Assembly: GCA_023897205.1 (NCBI GenBank)
Contig: JAHWDD010000006.1
Span: 2,046,001-2,110,000 of the forward strand
Source: Exophiala sp. HKRS030
Taxonomy: Eukaryota > Ascomycota > Eurotiomycetes > Chaetothyriales > Herpotrichiellaceae
DNA length: 64,000 nucleotides
Direction of reading: 5' to 3'
This document shows, piece after piece, positions 57,042 through 64,000 of the stretch (its first letter is position 1; every line of letters begins with the position of its first letter). A program made the position numbers and the translations under genes. The notes under the pieces are model-generated. The model was not told the DNA's origin and made no database searches. It worked only from the letters and a program-made list of their open reading frames with translations.

Positions 57042-58868
57042 CTATATGCGGCCCCTGTTTAAAAACCGTACTGGCAAGTCCACCACGCGTGCTCGCACGA
57101 ATTCGCCCATGGCTTTCGCAAAGGCATCAAGACGAGATGTGTTTGAGACGCCCTCACCCAGAATTCCACGAACGAGGAAATGGACAGCAAGGAGACCCTT
57201 GAATTCCACCCTTTCCAATCCAGTGACAAGCTTCATTTCGTCACCCAGCAGGTACTCAAATCTCTTCACGTCTAAGAACGTCCTCAGCCATTCGTACTCG
57301 TCGGCGTGTCGGACATACAGTCCAATATTGGCATTCCCTCCCTTGTCGCCTGAGCGGCCCATGACAATGCTGCCCAGTGGTTCACGTGCTGTTGGACCCC
57401 ACTTGTCCTCGTAAGGTGATTTGGCATCGTAGGATGCGGATTTCATAGCCGGGATGGTATGTGGACGTGGAGGGAGAGTCTTTGTACTTCCGTGGAGGAA
57501 CGTAAGTGACAGTTTTAGATGACGTTCTGGAACCAAAGAGGGCCAGTAGTCGATGTAGAGTTTGGGAAGGGTATTCCTCATATCAAGAGCACGATGAAAA
57601 CCAGGGTATGTACCCAAGCTCAGACCCTCAACCATAGCCTGCAGACCGTTCGGTGGAAAATCTTCCGCGCGGCGGGCTTGTGCAAATATGCGTAGGGTCG
57701 AAGTGGCCTCAAGCTCGTTCTTGGGATCCACCGCCGGAATTCCTACATGCTGGAATTCAAGAGTCGTGAATTGATATTGCGGTTGCGTGCTCAGCCAGTA
57801 GCGACATAGCTTTTCGAACATCCTCAACTTGATTGTGGTCTCGAGGCCAGTCGCGAATGCGAACGCTTCGGCCTGGTACCCACCTGCGGCAAAGATGGCG
57901 CACTTGGCCGTCTCTGGGGGAGCATACCCCTTGATTCCCGTTACCACGACACGGTCGGGACCCACATCTTCCACCTTGACATCGTGAAGGTCGACCTGAA
58001 CATCCGGGTTCAGATACATATTCCCTTGGATCTCGTACAAGATTTGTGCCGTGATGGTTTGTTTGTTGACCAGACCGTTCATCTCGGATGATTTCGTGAT
58101 CGTGAAGGAGCCATCAGCATTAATCTCGGCTATTGGGAATGCGGTATCGTGAGGCTTCTCAAAAAGCGCCTTGTATCCCGAGAAATTTCCACCAGTGGCG
58201 TACATGGAGCATTCCATGATATGGCCGCAGACCACTGCTTGCGCCAAGTGATCGTATTGATCTTCTTTCCAATCGTGCCACCACGCCGCTGCTGCAACAA
58301 GGCCAGAAGCATCAGTGCTTCTTCCAGTCACGACGATGTCTGCGCCACCTCGTAGGGCCTCGACGATGCCCCACGCTCCAATGTAAGCATTAGCTCCAAC
58401 CCAGTCGCCCTTGTGTAGCGTGTTCAGTGCCTTGCCATTGTCGAAGTGGTTGAAAGTGTGCTTCTGGTCAAGTTCCTCGAAGCGGTCAAGAATATCATCG
58501 CCCTCGATATATGCCAATTTCAACTGATGGCCGTGTTTCTGAGCCACCTGCTCTAGAGCCTCTGCACAGCCTTTGGGGCTCAGTCCACCCGCATTGGTAA
58601 TGAGTTTCTGTTTGCGCTTGACAATGGTGTCTACTGCTTTGTCGAAAACCTCCAGTATAGTCTTCACGTAGTATCCATCAACGTTTTGGTTCGGATCTAC
58701 CTGGCGGTCCATGTACCTCTCCCTAGCAGCCCAACCAACAGTAAGTTCGGCAAGCCAGTCGCCGATTAGGACATCTGCGCGGGGATCTGCGAGTGCTTGC
58801 ACCAACATCGCCTCTTTGCGATCTCCCTGCCATCCTGAAACAGCACCGAGGCGGATTGGTCGTCCCAT
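57042..58868 (-). CDS. AtuA-like protein (DUF1446, acyclic terpene utilisation type)
   Basis: Single exon, 608 aa. The first ~450 residues form the AtuA/DUF1446 domain: RLGAVSGWQGDRKEAM, DVLIGDWLAELTVGW, KLITNAGGLSPKGCAEAL, KLAYIEGDDIL, ANAYIGAWGIVEALRGGADI with VVTGRSTDASG, and GHIMECSMYATGGNFSG. The last ~110 residues are the AtuA-associated C-terminal domain (IVMGRSGDKGGNANIGLYVR, then EYLLGDEMKLVTGLERVEF). In Pseudomonas AtuA belongs to the citronellol/geraniol pathway with an acyl-CoA carboxylase; the reaction is not firmly known, and fungal homologues occur in varied catabolic clusters. No carboxylase subunits are in this window. It shares orientation with the cyclase gene; a dyad lies 485 bp upstream of its start. 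Confidence 0.9.
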   Translation of the reverse strand: MGRPIRLGAVSGWQGDRKEAMLVQALADPRADVLIGDWLAELTVGWAARERYMDRQVDPNQNVDGYYVKTILEVFDKAVDTIVKRKQKLITNAGGLSPKGCAEALEQVAQKHGHQLKLAYIEGDDILDRFEELDQKHTFNHFDNGKALNTLHKGDWVGANAYIGAWGIVEALRGGADIVVTGRSTDASGLVAAAAWWHDWKEDQYDHLAQAVVCGHIMECSMYATGGNFSGYKALFEKPHDTAFPIAEINADGSFTITKSSEMNGLVNKQTITAQILYEIQGNMYLNPDVQVDLHDVKVEDVGPDRVVVTGIKGYAPPETAKCAIFAAGGYQAEAFAFATGLETTIKLRMFEKLCRYWLSTQPQYQFTTLEFQHVGIPAVDPKNELEATSTLRIFAQARRAEDFPPNGLQAMVEGLSLGTYPGFHRALDMRNTLPKLYIDYWPSLVPERHLKLSLTFLHGSTKTLPPRPHTIPAMKSASYDAKSPYEDKWGPTAREPLGSIVMGRSGDKGGNANIGLYVRHADEYEWLRTFLDVKRFEYLLGDEMKLVTGLERVEFKGLLAVHFLVRGILGEGVSNTSRLDAFAKAMGEFVRARVVDLPVRFLNRGRI

Positions 58869-59884
58869 GGCTAGGGGGAATTATCAGTAGCTGAGTTGAG
58901 AAGAATCTATGGTGCTTATCTGAGAAAGAACCGACGAGGCAACTTTGCCAGATCGCACTGATCAAGGGGCTGGATGTTTACTTGAAAGCAGGCTATTCCT
59001 AAATTCTTCTCAAGAGTCACAATGCGTTTGCCCACAGACATCTATTACTGCTGTCGTAGCTGGCTTTTGTTGCCCGTGTTTCCTGGTCTACATCGGTAGT
59101 CGTTCGCCGTAACTAGTCCTCGGATCGCTTTGACATTCTACATATGCCCGATATAGTTTTATCTTCAAATATGTAGTAATGAAAATAGAATTATGAGGAT
59201 TAAGGAAGGCGGGTATGATGGTATCATTAAATACGAAGTGGAACTGGTAGCAAAGCTTAAATTCGTGCGAAGTGTATGTATGATTCGTCCATGACCCTAC
59301 TTGTGGGTACTTGCCAAACGTATTATATTACAAGAAAACAGTCACTGCGTTACGGTAATGCTTTCCCGTGACCGGAGTGACTTTGGCGCTCGTGCTATCA
59401 ATTAAGTGTTTGGTAAGAGCGCGATCCCCGTGCCCGAACAACGAAAAGTGCTGCGGGTCCTCGCTCGAACTGGCAGTGAAAGTCTTTTGCTATGCGTTCT
59501 GGCTTACATCCTGCCAAAGTTCTCCAACTCCTAATGCCTCCCTATGCATCCTGCTGTTAAGAGAAAGTTGAGCAAAGACGTTCTATCAGGATTTTCAAGC
59601 ACACGTTGCCCAGAATTCTACAAAGGGCTTGGTTCAGGAAAGTCCTGGCTCTTTCTAGAATTAATGTAAGTATGTGGTAGGTAATAGATCAATATTTGAT
59701 TTGTATTTCATTTCCTATTAAGTCTTGGGCGTTGTAGATTGCAATACAGCCGGCATCTAGATCTTCCGGAAGTTACGCATAGAGCCCGAGGAATTGGAAG
59801 ATCTCGTCAAGCACAAACAATGTTACCAGCTGTAAGACTCGACTAAATAGCTACAGCACTGCTCCTTATACTCATCACTATGAT
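58869..59884. promoter_or_regulatory. AtuA promoter and cyclase 3' region
   Basis: About 1 kb. It includes dyad C at 59353-59368. A 67-codon frame at 59368-59571 (+) shows no family resemblance. Otherwise AT-rich. Confidence 0.5.
59353..59368. promoter_or_regulatory. CGG-N10-CCG dyad C
   Basis: CGGTAATGCTTTCCCG with TGCTTT core, followed by GTGACCGGAGTGAC, which echoes the ACCGGTGAC of element copy B. 485 bp upstream of the AtuA-like start codon. Confidence 0.55.
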
Positions 59885-61224
59885 TTAAATGATGGCGATA
59901 GCGTTCGGGTGACTTCCTACACCGCCTTATGCAATGTTAGTGTATACGTCTCTTTGAGCCAATATATACATACCGGGAACATTGGCTGGGGCGCTAGAGA
60001 TAAAGAAAGTATACTGATTTTGGCTTTTACACATCTCAGCCAACCTCTCAAGATCCCACATTTCACCAATTGGTAGGCCCCAAAGTGGAAGAAGATATTC
60101 GTGAAGATTTAACCCTGATCGAGGCCAAGCTTCGAAGGCTGGGGCATCGCCTATCACGGCACTGAAGTAATTGTCGTGTAGAAAGTCGAGCATCTCTTCT
60201 GTTTGTTCGACCCCGACAAATGTATATTCTGTCGCTTTGAGGGTACCAAGACGCTTTCGTTCCTTCTCATCCAGTTGATTGTAGTGATCTACAAACCCAG
60301 AACGAATAAATAGTAGATCACCATACTGAAATTTCACCCCTTCTGCTTTGGCGCACGCGTGAATCTCTTTCAGCGAAATTCGATGAGTAGTGATTGGATC
60401 ATAACTTTTGTTGGTATAGTTCCAATAGTCGATTAAAACACCGCGGCCAGCTAGAAAGGTTAGAATTTTTGATGACTTAACAGACGTATATCAAAAGTCC
60501 TACCTATACCATTTTCAGCCCATGTCTGCATTCCACCATATTTCGCACTCAGGATTTCGTCCTTAGTAAGCTTCCTCATTAGTATGTCCAAGATCTAAGA
60601 TAATACACCACTTACTCCATTATAGAAAATAATATCGTCGTTGAATCTCAGTCCGACCTTATTCAAAGATTACACATATGCTCCTATTAGCTATACCGTT
60701 GTAGTGGTCTTACATGCCGAAAACCATCCCACTATCGATTGTTATTAATTATTTGGGATGGAGGCTGAACGATATTGATAACAAGATACTGACCTGTGAT
60801 CCACTCTGCGTGTTCATATTGTACAAGTCATCATAAGCAGACTCGTTGACGGTTTGAATCGTGTGCTTGAAACCTTGTCTGCCAAATGCTGGAGGGTCTG
60901 GATAATCCGCACGCCAGCTTTGTAGTAGACTTTGTCAGTCCTCTAATGTCCCATGGGTGTTTGGTCATGTACTTGAGATTTATAATCGTCCCAGTTTTTA
61001 TCAGCTTCGCTGCTGCTGCTACGCGCGTCTTGGTCAGGAGATTGAGACGACCAAGCTAATTGGGAGTCAGACAACCATCCAGGACAGCAATATCGAACGG
61101 GGTAATGATTTCGTACCTCGTCGTTGGAACCCCAAAACCACGCTGCTCCGGCTGGGGCTCCAGGAATCGCAGGCAATTCTGAACGTATAGGCAAGGCCTT
61201 ATGGTCAGGGTCGAACTTCATCAT
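59885..61224 (-). CDS. Putative cyclase / kynurenine-formamidase-fold hydrolase (PF04199 type)
   Basis: Eight-exon model, 319 aa: 61224-61117, 61055-60973, 60917-60794, 60731-60714 (18 nt), 60657-60616, 60570-60504, 60450-59974, 59925-59885. The pieces join to a recognisable fungal cyclase-family protein: GAAWFWGSNDELGRLNLLT, INLNWRADYPDPPAFGRQGF, YDDLYNMNTQSGSQWDGFRH, LTKDEILSAKYGG, WAENGIAGRGVLIDYWNY, THRISLKEIHACAKAEGVKF, GDLLFIRSGFVDHYNQLD, VIGDAPAFEAWP and the C-terminus NVPGGVGSHPNAIAII. The WDGFRH segment, next to the presumed metal/substrate site, is a separate micro-exon. Members are metal-dependent hydrolases or cyclases acting on amides, lactones or polyketide-like acids; substrate unknown. 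Start could equally be the next codon (61221). Coordinates of internal exons may be off by one base. Confidence 0.82.
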
Positions 61225-61449
61225 GGATTTCGACTTCTCAGCTGTTCGACTAAGCCGCTCAGAGTGGAATGCAGCTCTAGATGATCGTGGAACACTCGGT
61301 GTTATAACAGAGTCTCTAAGGTAACAAAGTATCGCATTTAGCGAGATATCTAGACTTCATCGGTATGGGAACGAGCATTAAGAACAATATAGCCTGCAAC
61401 TTATAAGGTCTGGCGGTGATTCAGAATGCCGCACGCCCCTGTTTCTGAA

Positions 61450-61486
61450 AGCATCGCCGACCTAGGGTCAAGGAGGCGGCGATGCT
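61450..61486. repeat. Perfect 10-bp inverted repeat in the cyclase promoter
   Basis: AGCATCGCCG (61450-61459) and its exact complement CGGCGATGCT (61477-61486), separated by 17 bp. The right arm overlaps dyad D. Confidence 0.8.
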
Positions 61487-61492
61487 CTACCG
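61477..61492. promoter_or_regulatory. CGG-N10-CCG dyad D
   Basis: CGGCGATGCTCTACCG, closely similar to dyad A (CGGCGATGTTTTGCCG); 253 bp upstream of the cyclase start codon. Confidence 0.6.
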
Positions 61493-62263
61493 ACATTGAC
61501 CTGTGAGAGGACAGTCAAAAGAGGATCGGGAATTCATGTACCTGAAATCGCTAGTGCTTAAGTTGCTTCGGTACAAGTTAGGAACACTTTAGTCTAGCTC
61601 ACCCAGTATCAACAGGTGATGAACATTGTTCTTGAGGAACTGACAGACTTGATGGATGGATATCATTCTCTATTATCTATGAAGGATGCAATGTAAATTG
61701 AAAAAAAGGGAGGTGCTATGGGGCAGTGGGTGGACAAGCACGTGACTGAGCTGACAACAGTTACTAACCTACGCTCAAAAGCTACACTGGAGAGCGTTGT
61801 CATTGAGCCCGATAGTTTTACATGCTTTGGTCATCTAGTCAGTATTCCTTCCTGCAAGTCTCAAGCCCTTCCGTGACGTACGGAAAACACGGTGGGCTTG
61901 CAGCCAGTCACTTGCCGACTGGCCCAGCCCTGTATCTTTACAAGTTTTCGTGATAGTAAAGAAGCATAATTCCACCAGTGTGGCATTATTTGCACTCCCG
62001 GCAGCCGTGGCCAAAGGATCCATCGAAGACATGGAGAGAGGCCGAGGTGGCTGTACTGGACCGTCAGATACTCGGTTAGGCTGCTATCTATTCACAACTT
62101 CTCGGTGGATCCTCTCAGTTCTATGAATCATTCGTGATAAAGCCAAGCCCGTCTGAAAGAAAGTGTTGGGTCATTAGCCACCGCCAAATGCTTCCATTTG
62201 ATATCGAAGCCATTTGCAAGTACAAATCAAACCAAATGCTAGACTTTGTGGCGAATACAATGC

Positions 62264-63253
62264 TCAGGCACACCATCCGCCATCAACCATATAAGTAGCA
62301 CCTGTCACGAAACTGGCATCATCGGAGAGACAGAATGCAATGACTTTGGCTATTTCGATCGGCGCTGCCATGCGTACCATGATTTGTTGACTGGTTAGCC
62401 CGTCACCCCAGACAGGGTCGCCACTGTCAGTCATGGGTGTAGTGGTTCTTCCTGATATCGAATGTGTCAGCCAAGCTTCACAACGAGAAGTAACAAGCTT
62501 CTATACCGGGTGAAACAGCATTGATGCGAATGCCAGGTGCTTCTCGTGCCGCACTTCTGGTTAGGCCAAGCACAGCATGCTTACTCGCGGAATAAGCCCC
62601 AACTAAGCCCATTCCCCTGTGTGCTGCGACGCTAGCAACGTTGACCTGTTGGTGGAGGGGAAATCAGTCAATGCCAAACTCTCCAAGGATGCGCCCAAAC
62701 GCATTCCGCCTGGTTTTGATCATGAAACCTACTATGCTCGAGCCGTCTTCCATGGCATTGATTTGAGCCCGCAGACAGTAGGAAACACCATTGACGTTGA
62801 CATTCATCGTGTTCATGAATCGCTCATCAGTTTCATCCTTCAACAATCTGTCGTCGTACAGTATTCCAGCAATGTTTGCCGCCGCATCGATTCGACCGTA
62901 TTCTTCCAGGGTTTTGTTGATCCAAGCGTTGACCTGCTGACTGTTGGTTACATCAATGGTGGTAGCCAGGTGCTTGACGCCATGGGGTAGTCCTGCGTCC
63001 TGAAGAGACTTGAATGTTTCAGCGAGCCCTTCCGAGTTTCGGTCCGCTATCGAGACAATATAGCCTTTGGCTGTAAGGAGCTTCGCGGTGGCTCGTCCAA
63101 TTCCCGAAGCTGCCCCAGTAATGGTCACCTGCAATCCAACGTTACTACGAAGGTTTTTCCAAACCAAGTGAAATCTTCCACAATATATTTCACAAGGTGT
63201 ATAACAGCACCGACCATGATGCTTACCACTTTGGGAAAATTAACGTTCGACAT
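62264..63253 (-). CDS. Classical short-chain dehydrogenase/reductase
   Basis: Four exons (63253-63227, 63128-62733, 62645-62507, 62451-62264) give 249 aa, the normal classical-SDR length. Visible: cofactor loop [13 protein letters not shown] (residues 13-25), acidic Asp after strand 2 in SIADRNSEG (NAD preference likely), DVTNSQQV, the NIAG variant of NNAG, catalytic Ser in [11 protein letters not shown], catalytic Tyr-Lys in [20 protein letters not shown], and the C-terminal [11 protein letters not shown]. The short first exon supplies MSNVNFPKV. The second exon's donor is taken at ATA|GTAGGT because the next exon requires that frame. Divergent from the transporter gene with a dyad between them; probably a pathway dehydrogenase. 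Confidence 0.9.
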
Positions 63254-63685
63254 TTCGTCCCTGGCTTCTCCTAGATTTCTTTCAGTGTATGCGCACTGTG
63301 CTGGAACTGTTTAAGGTCGTTTACGCAGGAATCGTTCGTGTGTTCATTCAATTGACGTTGATGTTGGGAGTCAGTAACGTTAGGACTGAACAATAATATT
63401 GTTGATGCACCAACCTCGCCATAGTCTGGTGGTATTCTCAGAAGCCAGACGACGGTCGAAGTCTTCCGGCACAATAGTGGGGCGGCCATATATCTCCGCC
63501 CTCTAAAATACAATGCGTTGTAGGAGAGCTTTGATCTGACCAAACAATGCTAATAGACTCTGGGGTAAGTGTATAAGAACTGTCATAGAGTAATGAATGC
63601 TTTCGGCCAAAATTTGTTGGAAACTTCATCTAACTTCTCTTTGCCTGTTGTCTATCTACACATCTCACTGGTCCACCACTCGAAA
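63254..63685. promoter_or_regulatory. Bidirectional SDR/transporter promoter
   Basis: 432 bp between divergent start codons, holding dyad E. Otherwise AT-rich. Confidence 0.6.
63453..63468. promoter_or_regulatory. CGG-N10-CCG dyad E
   Basis: CGGTCGAAGTCTTCCG, roughly midway between the SDR (63253, -) and transporter (63686, +) start codons. Gap sequence differs from the TGYTYT core. Confidence 0.5.
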
Positions 63686-64000
63686 ATGGATACCGTCGAA
63701 GACCTACCTACCCGTCAATTCAAGCTTAAAACCATCCTAGAATGTACAGGTGTATGCTGGGCAGTCGCAGCCTACGGCTATAGCGCCTCAATCATCGCTA
63801 CGACCTTCGGCCAACCGAGCTTTATCACTGCAATGGGCCTCGATATAGCCCCCAACGCTCCAGATTTGATGGGAGCCGCAAACGCTCTCTTCTTCGTCGG
63901 AGGTTTCTTTGGCTGTCTGCTGAACGCTGCACTGGCGAACAAGTTCGGCCGTAAAGGTGTCATTGCCATCGGACAAGTAATCTTGTGCCTGTCGACTGCC
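63686..64000 (+). CDS. MFS sugar-transporter-like permease (5' part only)
   Basis: The frame stays open to the window edge, giving the first 105 residues. After a short cytoplasmic N-terminus (MDTVEDLPTRQFKLK) come TM1 (TGVCWAVAAYGYSASIIATT), the QPSF-x-AMGL loop typical of fungal sugar porters (FGQPSFITAMGLDI), TM2 (LMGAANALFFVGGFFGCLLN) and the MFS signature loop ALANKFGRKGV, followed by the start of TM3. It probably imports the substrate of the neighbouring pathway; sugar-porter relatives also carry quinate, inositol or other polyols and acids, so the substrate is open. The gene is cut by the window end. Confidence 0.88.
   Translation, partial: MDTVEDLPTRQFKLKTILECTGVCWAVAAYGYSASIIATTFGQPSFITAMGLDIAPNAPDLMGAANALFFVGGFFGCLLNAALANKFGRKGVIAIGQVILCLSTA

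Larger units (their letters stand above)
61225..62263. promoter_or_regulatory. Cyclase promoter and SDR 3' region
   Basis: About 1 kb without a supported gene. It contains an inverted repeat and dyad D between 61450 and 61492. Confidence 0.5.

Overview
The window is nuclear DNA of a filamentous ascomycete (Pezizomycotina). The evidence is short GT-AG introns with CTNAC-type branch points, two Zn2Cys6 regulators, a fungal Syp1/FCHO protein, a 364-residue GDP-mannose pyrophosphorylase interrupted by micro-exons, and a stand-alone CSK1-like kinase. The intergenic motif TACTCCGTA and the density of catabolic genes suggest Eurotiomycetes, perhaps a black yeast (Chaetothyriales); that placement is inference. 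Gene models were spliced by hand from the sequence, and most joins keep frame across conserved protein motifs.

Left half (1-33 kb) is mostly housekeeping and structural genes with long intergenic regions: SYP1 (F-BAR/muHD endocytic adaptor, -), a CSK1-like kinase (+), a single-pass SH3 protein (+), a small four-helix membrane protein (+), a 937-aa conserved unknown (+), the GDP-mannose pyrophosphorylase (-), a trypsin-like protease hidden in six exons (-), a RanBP2-type zinc-finger gene with an in-frame stop (+), an APH-type phosphotransferase (-), a possible OB-fold protein (-), a small lipocalin-like unknown (+) and a secreted/transmembrane protein with His/Pro-rich repeats (+).

Middle (33-46 kb): a secreted alpha/beta hydrolase (-), then a Zn2Cys6 regulator followed by a TcuA-like flavoprotein reductase on the same strand, then a mitochondrial PPR-like protein converging on a large F-box protein.

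Right part (46-64 kb) looks like a catabolic gene cluster: a VOC protein, a decayed SDR pseudogene, an NmrA/epimerase-like reductase, a seven-exon Zn2Cys6 regulator, divergent zinc alcohol dehydrogenase and aldehyde dehydrogenase, an AtuA/DUF1446 protein, an eight-exon putative cyclase (PF04199 type), an SDR divergent from a sugar-transporter-like MFS gene that runs off the window. Nearly every promoter here carries a CGG-N10-CCG inverted repeat, several with the same core (TGYTYT). This is the format bound by Gal4/Put3-type zinc-cluster dimers, so the resident regulator may control the whole block. This coordinated, apparently undescribed pathway is the main finding. Its substrate cannot be read from sequence; an alcohol going to an aldehyde and then an acid, with a hydrolase and an AtuA step, is the plausible logic.
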